NCBI GenBank assembly: GCA_019137255.1 | Contig: WPDH01000001.1 | Span: 44,370 to 108,369 of the forward strand | From: Corinectria fuckeliana | Taxonomy: Eukaryota; Ascomycota; Sordariomycetes; Hypocreales; Nectriaceae | Direction of reading: 5' to 3' | DNA length: 64,000 bases | Part shown: one piece after another, positions 30,593-41,553 of the stretch | Layout of the letters: each line of letters begins with the position of its first letter | How positions within the stretch are numbered: the stretch's first letter is position 1 | Program-made: the position numbers and the translations under genes | The notes under the pieces: model-generated | Told to the model about the DNA's origin: nothing | Database searches by the model: none | What the model saw: only the letters and a program-made list of their open reading frames with translations

Positions 30593-33500
30593 CTTCGGCG
30601 ATGGTGTGTGTGACTGGGGGAGAGGTTGTGGAGAAGGGTCTCTGCGACGCGCAGGTCGAAGAGGAAGTGTCGACGAGATTCTCAGAAGGCGAATCTATCA
30701 GGTCGACGCCGTGTTGCCCTTGGGTTCGAGACTGGAGCTCGACGTGTTGAATTTGTTTGCTTTTTTTTTTCGAAAAACGTCCAGGTCGTCTTGATCAGGC
30801 GGACGCGGTCTACAATCGATAAGGAGACTGGAGTGCGATGTGGAAAGAGCGTCGACGTCCAAAGGGTGCAAGGTGCAGCTTCCGAACAAGAAGTTGCACA
30901 CGAAACAATGGAGCTGTCCGAAGTAGGGGGATTGAAGAATGAAGAATGATGAATGATGAATATCTGTAAACGAGTACAAACAGACAAGAGACAACTTGAA
31001 GAGACAAAGAAGGTCAAACGGGTGCACCAACAAAACACATGCACTCACGAACAGAGAAGTAGAGACCAAGAGGCGATAAATGCAAGAAGCCCGACGCGGC
31101 ACCAGGCCCATTATCATGTCTCGAATCGTTGAGCTATTATCGGCTGTCCACGCCCACGCCCGCGCCCGCGCTCACGCCCCCTCAGCCCCTGAGAGCCCCC
31201 ATCACCCATCACCCATGACAAGCGGCAAGCATCAAGCGTCAAGGCGAGCACAGCCTGGACGGGGCCACAGAGAAGAAGAAGCAGGGCCAACAGGGGAGGG
31301 GAGGCGCACCAAGACCAATGAGCATGGCGCGCCTGACGTTGCGCCGCCTCCAACGACGCAACGACGCAGACGGATGTGCAGACGGATGTGCAGAGCACAG
31401 CCAGAGCGGGAGCGGCAACGTTAGCAGCCGGCCGCCGCGAAATCTCTTCAAAAGGGATGCGCGGGATGAGCAGCGTGCGGTTCCATCAAATCTCCCCCTT
31501 CCCCAATGGAGCAGGAGGAGCTGAGGAGCAGCAATTGGGGGATCCCTGAGAGGCGTCCAGCTATTACTTAGCCTAGTACCTATCTACACCCCCGCCCTCC
31601 CCCGGGTCTACTATGCACTACATAGTCTATAGTGTGTAATCTAGAGTCTTTGAGGGTCCAAAGAAGCCAAGACGGGTTCCCTGGGGGCCTCTGGAATAGG
31701 GCATCGGAACACACTTTCCACAGGCCCCGGACTCCAAGATTGGCCCTCAGCACCCCACCCCACCCCTTCAAAGGGGCCAAACCCTTGCCCCCGGCAGAAA
31801 GCCAAGTCTTCCTTTTCTCCGCCATCAATTGGGCGACTGGGAGGGGACAGGACCCTGAAACAGAATGCAGGCGCGTCTCCATTTCCCGGTTCTAGACCGC
31901 CCCAGGCGTTAATCTACGGGCCTACATACGGCACAGCCGACTCGCTCGGGGTTCACCCACCACTGCAGTGCCGTCGCCAAGGTGCAAGGTGCAAGGTGCA
32001 GCCTCAAGAATGGGTGCGAGAATGAGTGCGAAAATGCCAGGATTGCTGCCGCCTGCGAGAGCTTGGCGACGGCGTGGTGCTCTAATCAGCCAGACGCCGC
32101 GCTTCCAATTCATCGCCGAGCCCTGTTCAGCTTGACATGTGGGAGGAGGCTCTTTCGTACAGGACAGCAGGCAACTTTCCTACTTTCCTATTCAGCAGGA
32201 TGGATTCCGGGTTAACCTTAATTACGGCCTCGTGCGTTCCATTCTTGTTCGGTCTCTGAACCGTCTCCGTCGTCCGTCGTCCGCCCTCCGATCTCCGTCG
32301 CTCACTACCCATCGTCCGCTGTCCGTCTTCCCGGCATCCCCTACTGTATCGATTGCCTTTCAATTGGGTGGAAATTGGGTCCGACGGCATGACAATGTAA
32401 GATGTAAGATGTCGGTGGGGCCTGTCCGCGGATTCTCGCACAGAAGCCCAACTCCGTGTCATCGTATTTTGAGGGCATACGTAGTATGGTACAGGTATGG
32501 AGGGAGGTAGGTAGCTATCCGGACCGCCCGCCGTATCCCTCTCCGTATTCAAACGCGCGTTTCTCATGCGCCAGAGAGAGGGAGGGAAAGAAAGGACGAA
32601 AACAAGTTTCGGGCCCGGTGAGCTCCGAGCTGCGCCTCATTCGGTGTAGCGTCGCAACGGAGCTGCAGCGAAATCCTGTTCCCCTTGCTGGTCCCCCGTG
32701 TCCAGACGCCCTAACTGCAGTGGTCTGCAGGCTTGCACGCTTGTTTGGCCTAGACCCCTCGCATTTGTGACTTTTCCCAGATCAGGTGGGGCTCCGAAAG
32801 CGAGGGATCTCGCATCTCCAACTGACAACGCAACCTAACGGTAAATGCTGGGTGCGCTTGGATGTGTCCCCCTCGATCAATGCGCTGTCAAAACACCCAA
32901 GGCCCTGAACATCAACTGGTCCGGATCATCACCAGGCCTGATTTCTCGTACGACGCCTTCAATTGGTCGCCGTCTACGGCCGACAAATGGTGTGTTTGTT
33001 CGGGTCGAACCGTGGCAACCCATCCCGACGACCAGCCCGCGCGAGCCTGCTTACCTGACCGTATCTTGGTACGAAGGTACAAAGTCCAGTATCGTACCTC
33101 ATTGACTTTTGCAAGTGTAATTGCGTCGAGCATCTCACGCCCAACGCCCATGGGATAAGCGGGCAGCGCGGGCTTGCCTGTTGCGCCGTGTGGGTGGGCC
33201 AGTCGCATCGACAGGCGCACATATCTGATGACGCTCGGTGTACGGTTAGAGTGCGACTGGTTCCTGGACGGATGCTGGAGTAGCGGGTGGATGAGCCCCG
33301 TGGGCTGGGTCTGGGTCGTGCTAGTAGCTAGTATGTGGTTAGCTAGGTGGCGATGTGGGAAGTGGGAGCGTAGCTGGGGGGGGATGGATTCTGGAACGGG
33401 CACGGGGACGGAGTCTTGGGACGGCGTTGGGACGGCGAAACGGCATTCTAGAGATTCAACCAACTACCTGCGGTCTGCACAATCTCTCCTATTAGTACGG

Positions 33501-34615
33501 AGTATTACTACGTACCTGGTCGGTTGCAACAGTCAGTGACACGTCTCTCCCTGGGTCAACTTGTAATACTTAGCAGTCTCTAGCAAACATTTTCCCCTGT
33601 AATATATGTCACTCCGGCTCTCTCACTGGCGACACTGCTCCTGATGCCGCTGGCCATGTCATCGCCAGTTCAGTGTCACCGCCAACGCCGTATCACGGTT
33701 CCATAAAACAGTGGCACAGCTGCCCTTCACCACGAACATTAGGGCACGTGCCATTCCAGGCTGATTGGGCGCCTTTTGCACGCCACCCGTGAGAATGTCG
33801 ATCACCTGTACATAGATACAGTATGTGGGATTAACCCGAAGGACAACATAGCTGGTATACTCCTTCTAGAGGAGAGAGAGACGGTGAAACCTTCGAATCG
33901 CCTTCTGTCCATTGTAGAAATGGCCAGGGTTGCGGCGGGGTTTCTCATCAGCATCTCCCCTAGCAAATTCTCCAATTAACTCTAAACCAAGGGGGAACTC
34001 GCATCGATTCCCTCTTTAGCTCCTTTTTCTCCTTTTTCTTTTCTTACGAGAGCTGGGAGATCATATACCGAAGAGAGACACATTCCGTCATTGCGATCGA
34101 TGCTCAAACTCCTGAACCTGATTTCCTGTGTCGGCTGTTCGCGATCGACCCAGTTGATCTACGGACCTGATGACGCAGGATTTCCCGCCTTTACACCTCA
34201 TCCGCCGCTGCTGCGGATAGATCTGTGGGCCTCAATCACACGTTGGTGAGAAGCACATGCCGGTCAGCGCTAGCAACCCCTTCGCGTGTCTAACACCTGA
34301 AGTGACGCGCGTTTGTAGTCCGCAGCAGCCCGAAGGTCTGGTTCAGGGTAGCTTCTGTTCCCGTAGATTTGTGCATATTTTTCTGTCTATATGTCTGTAG
34401 CAATAGCACTGCAGATGTATGGAGGTAAAATTTGTAGTCCGTCAAGTACGTGCTGCTTAGTCGCTTCGAGTGCATGTTGGATTCGCTATCAACAGTTGTG
34501 ATTGCGTCATGGCCAGATGTCATCAGATAGACAGACACCAACAGCAATTTATCCGCGTCCATTATTGATACCGCGTGACGACACCCCCGCGAACAACCAG
34601 ACCTCACCACCCAAA
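30593..34615. other. 4.0-kb region without recognised gene
   Basis: The largest gene-free stretch of normal composition in the window. The first 400 bp is pyrimidine-rich on the minus strand and is probably the desaturase promoter and leader. Frames of 100-183 codons on both strands (for example 32127-32567 and 32912-33463, minus) are rich in Arg/Pro/Ser and resemble no family. Small tandem units occur: GGTGCAA three times at 31980-31999, and GTAAGAT twice near 32397. A multi-exon gene or long non-coding RNA could be hidden here, but I cannot show one. Confidence 0.4.
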
Positions 34616-35728
34616 ATGTGCGACTTCGCCCAGATTCCCATCCTCGACCTGTCGCTCAGCGACGACCCTGCAACCCTTCTTGACCTTCTCGGCAGCCTTA
34701 AAACCGCCTTGACCGACGTCGGTTTCCTGTACATCTCCAACCACGGTGTGCCGGCCAGCGTCACCGCCGACCTCGTACGCCTCCTGCCGGCCCTCTTCGC
34801 CCTCCCGGCCTCGGCCAAGGCCGCCATCGCGCTCGAGCAGTCGCCGCATTTCCTGGGATACAGCGGAGCCGGCGCCGAGACCACGGCCGGCGCCGCGGAT
34901 CACCGGGAGCAGGTGGAGCTCGCTACCGAGCTCGAGGCGCACCCGGGGGCGGACGGTGCTCCGTGGGAGGGCCTGCGCGGGCCGAACCAGGTAGGCATGC
35001 ATGCAATGCGAGGAGAGGGGGGGGGGTTTGAGATTCGGTTGGGTAGTTCGCTAATGGCATAGTGGCCGCGTGAACTCCCGGAGCTGAGACCGGTTGTCGA
35101 GCGCTACATTGAGGAACTGACCGCGCTGGGCGAGAGGTTCCTGCGCCTTGTTGCGAAGGCTCTATTGCTTCCCGAAGACGCCTTCTTCTCGTACTTGTCT
35201 GACCAGCATCGCCTCAAACTCGTCCGCTACCCAGAAGCCTCCGGCCCGGACACCCAGGGCGTCGGTCCGCACAAAGACTCGTCCGGGTGGTGGACGTTCC
35301 TCCTGCAGGCCTCCCCGGAGGTCAGGGGCCTGCAGGTGCTCAACAAGGCCGGCGCCTGGGTCGACGTCCCAGCCATCCCGGGAACGTTCGTCGTCAACAT
35401 CGGCCAGGCGTTCGAGGTGGTGACGCACGGCGCGTGCAAGGCGACGACGCACCGGGTCCTCGCCAGCGCCAGCGAGCGCTTCAGCGTCCCGTTCTTCCAG
35501 GGCGTGCGGCGGGACCTGACGCTCCGCCAGGCCCTGGACCCTCTGGCCGATCACTTCGCCGGCTTCGGCGCGGGGACGGAGTCCGGCGAAGGGAGCTCCG
35601 TCGACTCGCCGTTCCTCACCGGCGAGTATGCGACCTGGGGCGAGGCGCAGCTGCGGACCAAGATCCGCAGCCATCGAGACAACGGACGGACGTTCTACCC
35701 CGAGCTGCATGCGAGATACGTAAAATGA
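34616..35728 (+). CDS. 2-oxoglutarate/Fe(II)-dependent oxygenase (isopenicillin N synthase-like)
   Basis: Two exons, join(34616..34990,35063..35728), 346 residues; 72-nt intron, phase 0, acceptor CATAG. The N-terminal DIOX_N part reads IPILDLSLSDDPATLLDLLGSL then VGFLYISNHGV. The catalytic jelly-roll supplies the iron ligands His195 and Asp197 (GPHKDSSGWW) and His255 (KATTHRVLA), with RFS as the 2-oxoglutarate-binding R-x-S. Length is standard. Fungal members oxidise small molecules, often in secondary metabolism, or act on plant hormones or nucleobases; the substrate cannot be read from sequence. The ATG at 34616 follows CCAAA; an upstream in-frame ATG at 34502 adds 38 non-conserved residues. 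Confidence 0.9.
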
Positions 35729-36297
35729 TATTCGGGGGGAAGCGAGTTTGCGAGCCGGTGGTGCAGCTAAACGGCTTGGTTTTGCGCGATGCGAAATTAG
35801 CCCACGAGCCTACTAGTAGTCTCGGAGGGTGGGAATAGCATCCATCCGTATTGGGACTGGGAACTAATATCGCCATCGAAATTCACCATGTGGGCGGCGG
35901 CCTCCGTGTAGGGAACGACCCACCGCAATCACCGGCTGATGAATAGTGATTGGATTCGACTTGAGGGGATCATTAGTACTGCGTATCTACTTAGGCTAGT
36001 ATTTACGAATATCTCGTGTCCAGCTGGAATTAGGGGCTAGAAAAACGACGTTGGCGTGTTGAAAGAGAACTCATCGACTTGTCGGAGCTGAACAGTCCAA
36101 CGTAAAGTGATTAGCCATCGGTAAGGCTGGTATAGTTGCGACACGCATCAACAAACAGAGTATAGCTGGGCTATTTCTTTCGCTGTTGGATATTCTAAGG
36201 GAAGCTATTGCGTCATCATAGGGAATGTCCCCGAAACCTATCTGCCTCCGTGATAAATAATGCGACTAAACGAAGACTTTGAACGCAACTCAACAAT
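35729..36297. other. intergenic region
   Basis: 569 bp, moderately AT-rich from 35940. No gene or repeat recognised; holds the upstream region of the truncated hydrolase. Confidence 0.45.
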
Positions 36298-36990
36298 ATG
36301 ACATTCGATATTCCCCGACAGACCTTTGTTGCCCATAGTGGCAACAGTTACTCCTATATTCACATCCCAGCTGTTCAGAAACCAACCCTGCTCCTCCTCC
36401 ATGGGTTCCCGTCGACACTATTAGATTGGAAGCATCAGATTCATTACTTTTTATTGCAAGGATGTGGTGTAGTTGCGCCCGACTTCGAACTGCTCGGATA
36501 CATTCCCTGGCTTGCCAGCGATGCCGCGCAGGCTACCCTAGAGCTGCACGCCGAAGCTGCAATGAGCGTCATCTTCTGCCGGGACCGAAAAGCGTGGGAC
36601 GAATGGTTCCATCCGCTTGGGAAGTTCAAGCAGTTTGTAGTTGAGGATCGCTGGCTACCAATGGGACCATGGTATTCTCAAGACCTACGGAAAAGGCACC
36701 TCGAGGTCTTTGGGGCAAGGGACGGATACGAAGGGGTGACGAGGTGGTATCGGATGTGGCTGGGCAACCTGTCTACGCCTGACGAAGTTGGATTTGAAGA
36801 ATTTCAGATATCACAGCCTGCACTCTCTGTGGTCTCGAGAGAGCCCGATTTCTCGACACAGCGGCAGATGCTGGCACCTTGGACGCGGAACCTCAAGACG
36901 GTAACCGCAGACTCGGGCCACTGGGTGCACCTGGAGCGGCCGATAGAGACGAACGCGGCCATACAAGAGCTTCTGGATAACCTGCCATAG
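36298..36990 (+). pseudogene. alpha/beta hydrolase (epoxide-hydrolase-like) with internal in-frame deletion
   Basis: An open frame of 230 residues. The N-terminus has LLLLHGFPSTLLDWKHQI with the oxyanion HGFP motif and VVAPDFELLGY. The chain then jumps directly to cap-domain sequence (LHAEAAMSVIFCRDRKAWDEWFHPLGK, then GVTRWYRMWLGN), and ends with the catalytic-His strand TADSGHWVHLERP. What is missing is the 70-90 residue stretch that normally carries the nucleophile elbow (GHDWG). Family members run about 320-335 residues. The break falls at ELLGY, a motif that family members have near both ends of the missing part. Without the nucleophile it should be inactive. The frame is otherwise clean, so the deletion may be recent. 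Its stop lies 5 bp from the stop of the convergent Zn2Cys6 gene. Confidence 0.75.
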
Positions 36991-36995
36991 TTAAT

Positions 36996-38988
36996 TTACT
37001 CTCGTAGCCAGTCAAAAGTGTCAAGCAGGTCAAAGTTGAAGTCGAGTTGCAACCCTTCCCAATCAAGCGTCTCGAGCGCGCCAGCGCCGCCGGCAACGTT
37101 GAGGTTGTGGTCCAACACGCCCTGGATGATGGCTTTGCAATCGGCGCAGAGGTCTGCGTTCGGCGCCGACGGCCGCACCCAGTCGAGGAAGCCGATGAGG
37201 AGGCTGAGTTGCTGGATGATGCTCGATCGGCTCAGCTTGGGACAGCCGGGGTGCGTGCCGCGGAAGGTTGGCCGGAGCAGCTCCAGACAGAGAATGCCTC
37301 CTCCGGGAGCGCCGTAAGCCATCAACTGGGTTGTTAGTGATGGGTTTCAAAGGGGCGATTCTGCTTACCAGCCACTCAAAGTCGCGGCGGATGCCCGCGA
37401 ACCGATCCTGGTGGGTCCAGATGACGAGGGTGAGTGAGACCATCTCGAAGCTGGTAGTCAAGAGGTGGCCCTGATCTGGGCCCCCAAGCCGGAGCATCAG
37501 TCGTTCGACAAAGAAGAGGTTCTGGAGGTGCTCGAGCCGGAGCAACAGTCTCGCGTAGAGAGTCTCCACGTGGGTATCAGGGTCGCCGACGTCTTCGTGG
37601 CGGTAGATGAGCCCAACAGGGAACTGGGACATGGTGCTGATTTGCCGTGCTTTGATATCCCTACACGAGTTAGGATAGTCTGATAAGGGCAAGGGGAACG
37701 CACTGTAGATGATCAAGAGTCGTTTGAGAACCAAGGCTGAGCGCAATCTCGAGGAGCTCTTCCCTGATGAACGAAACCATGACGCGTGCGCGCAACAGCG
37801 TGGCTGAATGTAGTCGGCCTTCTGTATTCCACCCGTCTTCATCCAATGCCTCCACAGCACGGGTCATGGCGGCGTCATCGTCGGCAAGCAGAACGTCGTC
37901 TGAGAGATCCAACGGCAGGGGCGTCGACGTGTACCGACGGCTGAGCAGCGGTGGCCTTCCGGTGAACGACACCATGACCTTGTCGATGTTGAAGACTATA
38001 GCCGACAGGCGGCGTCTGTTCTCCGAGATCAGCGATGGGCGATAGGGCGTCGTCTCCGGCTCGGCGTGCAGGCCGAGGAACGTCAGGAGAGCCACCGTCT
38101 CGCTGTGGCAGCTCCAACAGGAAAGGCCTAGGGCGTTAGCAGACCCGTACCTCCTGGCGCAGAAGTCGACGTACTGGCGTCTCCGGAAACAAGGGACTCC
38201 ATGGTGGCCCTTCGGTAGCAGAGGTAGAGAATGACATCGTTGCCCGGGGTAAAGTGCAGGGCGAGCTCGATGCAGTACTTGAGGCACGTCCCGATCCTTG
38301 GGGCACTACCGCTCTCCCAGACCCCGTCCTTCCAGATGGTCCAGAGCATCCCGATGGATTCCCATCGCAGAGAGGGACCGGCAACTTGATCGATCCAGTC
38401 ACGGGCACTCACGTCGGTCTCGCGGAATGGGCGAGCGGTGTTGGCGCAGATGGTTCGCGCCCAGTCGTCCAGCGACTCGTCGTCAAGTTGCGAGGGCAAG
38501 CTATCCTGGACCGTCTGGATGATACGCTTCGAAGCCCCGAGAACCCAGTAGTCGTGCCGACAAGGAGACCGCTGAACGGAGACAAGACCGGCAGTCTCGG
38601 GGAGGTTGCGCAAGACGAAGAGAGACATCTCCCGGAGCGGCGGCGGCATCTCGGAGCGGAGGAGCCTAGGTCCGCGCCGGGGGCCGGGGCGCACGGGTCG
38701 GGACCCATGGGCAAGCGTCAAGCTGTTCCGCGTCTCCTCGAAGACGGCGCTGTGGCTGGTGAAGCCGAGATAGCCTGAGCGGGGCGGCGTGGGCGAGGAC
38801 GCCGGTGTTCGACGCGGCGGGTTGCGCTTCGGCTTCGGAGTGACGGTGTACACGCAGGCCTGTCTCTTCTTCCGGCAGCGGTTGCAGGCGGGCTGCGCGT
38901 GATCGCAGGCGACTTTGCGAGCACGACATGGATCACAGGCTTGCGGACGGCCGTTGGATCGACGAAGGAGCGGTCCCGGCGTCTCCAT
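36996..38988 (-). CDS. Zn2Cys6 transcription factor with fungal-specific middle homology region
   Basis: Four exons, complement(join(36996..37325,37369..37660,37704..38127,38175..38988)), 619 residues; introns of 43, 43 and 47 nt. The start is the ATG at 38988 (METPGPLLRRSNG); the longer frame opens with GTG. The zinc cluster at residues 18-45 has exact C-x2-C-x6-C-x6-C-x2-C-x6-C spacing, followed by basic KPKRNPPRR. The middle region shows DDWARTICANTARPF, WESIGMLWTIW, CWSCHSETVALLTFLGLH and RRRLSAIVFNIDKV, the fungal transcription-factor domain. It likely regulates a local or catabolic pathway from the nucleus. It is convergent with the broken hydrolase gene; their 3' untranslated regions must overlap. 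Confidence 0.9.
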
Positions 38989-39477
38989 AATAGGGCTTTG
39001 TCGTCGAGTCGTCCGATGATTGACGAGAGGGTAGAATCTCGGCTCGAAATGTCGGCTTGCTTTCAAATCCACGCGGGGCTCGGCTTCCCGGCTTTCGAAT
39101 CTAAGTGGGGCTCGGCTTGCTTTTGAACTGGCTCGGCTTCACTTTGTCCGTGTGTGTCATTCGGAGTCGGGGCAGGAGGATGCAGGCTTACTACTATGGT
39201 ATAGTCGTCGTAAGGCACGGCGTGCCAAGGGCGCGTGAGTCAATCCGAATTCACAGTGATTACGAATGAAAGACGCAATAGGGTGACGAGTTTCCGCACG
39301 AAGGCTCTAGGCTGCGAGTACAAAAAGAAGCCCGTTCCCCGTTGAAGTAAGTATTCGTCAAGACGAGAGTCATCAAGGTCGATACAGTATCACTATAGTA
39401 CCTACTATAGAGTGACCAAGCACATCAAACTATCAAATACACCACAGCTTCTTCACCCACCCCCTCCCGCATCAAAC
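38989..39477. other. intergenic region between divergent genes
   Basis: Upstream DNA of the Zn2Cys6 factor and the small three-exon gene. Near 39059-39126 two related CGGGGCTCGGCTT-like stretches occur in tandem. No other feature. Confidence 0.4.
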
Positions 39478-39814
39478 ATGTCGCAAACCACTCTCGGCTC
39501 AAATACCTACCTGGCATCCAACGCCTCCGACACAACCCTAGTCGATGCTTCAAGTACAAGCGTGACCACCAGCAAGCAAGGTATTTCACCTGCTCCCCTT
39601 ATTTCCGACGGTCTTCTAACGCGACCAGGTCTCCAAGAATCTCCCAAGTTGAGCCTCAAGACAAAGCTCCAGAGAAAGCTCAACGGGTCTGTAGATCCCG
39701 CTCAGATGCAGAAGCGAGAGCCGACCAAGTCATGGGAGGCTCGAGCGAGTAAGTGATCGATCGATCGTGTCCTTCGGAAATATATAAACTGACTCTTTAG
39801 TGGCTCTGATGTGA
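39478..39814 (+). CDS. small unrecognised protein, three exons
   Basis: Proposed join(39478..39580,39629..39748,39801..39814), 78 residues beginning MSQTTLGSNTYLASNASDTT and ending SWEARAMALM. Intron 1 (48 nt, GTATTT...CTTCTAAC...CCAG) is in frame and stop-free. Intron 2 (52 nt, GTAAGTGATCG...AACTGACTCTTTAG) has a consensus donor and branch site. If intron 2 is retained the protein ends RASK at 39754-39756. The protein is Ser/Thr-rich then basic (LSLKTKLQRKLNG) with no known domain. The two well-formed introns are the main evidence that it is a gene. Function unknown. Confidence 0.5.
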
Positions 39815-39979
39815 GACAACTTCAGGGTTCGGGTCTTTGGCTTGGGCATTGGTGCCGCGTGTTCTCTTAATAGTTTGTGAACTGAATATACCCACTCGAT
39901 TTCTTGCGACTGTGATGGTACATTGGCGATGTATAGTCGCATGTCGTATACTTTCTTATCATTGACTTGAGACTCGTAC

Positions 39980-40735
39980 GTGATTGCTTTAGGCCTGATC
40001 ATGGGCACAACCTTACCCCATTCTTCCAATAGCCTTCTTGTAAGCCGCGCTCGCCTTTTTGAGAGGAAACACATGTACGATCAGTGACTGACAAGACTAA
40101 GCTCCAACCTTCTTGAGAGCTTGCGCAGCTGATCCCACAATGGCTCAATGATGAAGAAAATGGCCTCGATGGCGTCCTTGGCCTCCGGCGGGCTACTTGC
40201 AAAGGCAAACGCGCTCGATTCGACTGATACAAGCGTGTGCTGTCCGAGATGATGGACCACGACCGAGACAACGGCTCTCTGAGAACGATGTTGCATTTTT
40301 AGCGTAACTAACCGTCTCCCGTAAGCCAGCCAAGGCAGCCAGCCGAATAAGGTACTCAAGGGCCCAAGGCACCTGATGCACTCGTAACCAGCGCCTGTCA
40401 TCTTGGGCGCATCAAAGTCTAGCTTTGGGATGGCCTTGATAAATAACGCCTGTCATGCGGTGGGATCGCCCAGGCCACAGTTGCAGTTTCCGCCCAAGGC
40501 AGACTGCTCGGCTTCAATGTTAACTCGTGAGCATCGACGGCCGTGTATTCGGCGCAAGACGAGCCTCGGTGGCCGGTCACCGTTACGAACACTTCATCGC
40601 CGAGCCTGAACTGCCAGGTCCTCGAGGTTTTCCACGACGCCGGAGATGTCGCAGCCGAGGATGCGGTAGTCCTCATGGCGCGGTAAAATCCAGGCCAGGC
40701 TTCGGCTGGGGAATCTCAACGTCTTGATCAAGGAT
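39980..40735 (-). pseudogene. relic of a zinc-type alcohol dehydrogenase / quinone reductase (MDR family)
   Basis: Pieces of one medium-chain dehydrogenase appear in order on the minus strand but in different frames. They are EIPQPKPG (about 40700-40730), DYRILGCDISGVVE (about 40640-40680), GDEVFVTVTGHRG, then AEYTAVDAHELTLKPSSLPWAETATVA (about 40460-40600), EYLIRLAALAGL (about 40340-40375), and the C-terminal VFPLKKASAAYKKAIGRMGK (about 40015-40080). About 40 residues are lost after the first piece, the Rossmann region is garbled, and a one-base shift ends the last piece. No ATG-led frame covers more than one third. The parent enzyme would be a roughly 350-residue NADPH-dependent oxidoreductase. 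Decay here is of the indel type, unlike the transition-only decay beyond 56.5 kb. Confidence 0.7.
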
Positions 40736-41553
40736 CAGTGAAGACGGCGGCGCTGGATTGCTCGCAGAGAAGGGGCGTTGCGTTGAGGTTAGTAGAATGG
40801 GATGTGAACGGTTAGTACTCTGGTGAATGCCTGTAATGTTTAATTATTGTCGGCTTTGTTGTATTCATCGTGGCACCGTTAGCTGAGCGATTTTCTACTG
40901 CAAGTGAGGTACCGAGTACAAAGCTTGGGTTGCTGGCTGACAAACTGGCGTGGCTTTGGCCGTAATCAGATCGAGGGGATCAGCCACTTACAAGCCCGTT
41001 AGTGTCAACTTCCTCGCACTGACGTGGCGTGCACCAGAGTGTATTGGCGGTTATTAGAGCCTAAGTACGTAACGCGACAAGACTTGGCTCACACAGAGCT
41101 AGGTTGTCACCGGGCGTAGCGGACGCTGTTGGCCTTTATTACTCACTGATCATCGGATCTTTATACGAATGCTCTTAGTCCCTCGTCGGATCTAAGTAGG
41201 AAGGTACCGTCGCTCCGGGCTCGACATACGAACCAACACATCCCGGGAACCGAATAAGATCACGAACCAACAAAGACGACGAAGCAGAAACCAGGACCCA
41301 AAAGCCGGGAACAAGACAAGGCTGGAAACCATCATCTTGGCGTCGGCCTCCAACTCCACCACTCCACAAAGTCCACAATCGGCCGGGCGCACGTGAATAT
41401 TTCCCCTGCGATCTCGGCCTCATGCACGCCGGCTAGCCCCGGATCGGAGGAACGTACGATTGATATAAAAGTCGTGATCTGCATTTTGTCACCAAGTTCT
41501 GGGCTTCTGGGCTACTCTCCACCTACCTTCCCTCCTAACCGTCATCCCAGGCC
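40736..41553. other. intergenic region
   Basis: 818 bp upstream of the amidohydrolase gene. No gene or RNA recognised. A TATA-like GATATAAAAG lies at 41461-41470, about 85-90 bp before the ATG. Confidence 0.4.

Noticed and set aside
38989..39072. Longer N-terminus for the Zn2Cys6 factor
   Set aside because: The extended frame begins with GTG, unlikely as a start in a fungal nuclear gene; the ATG at 38988 is suitable.
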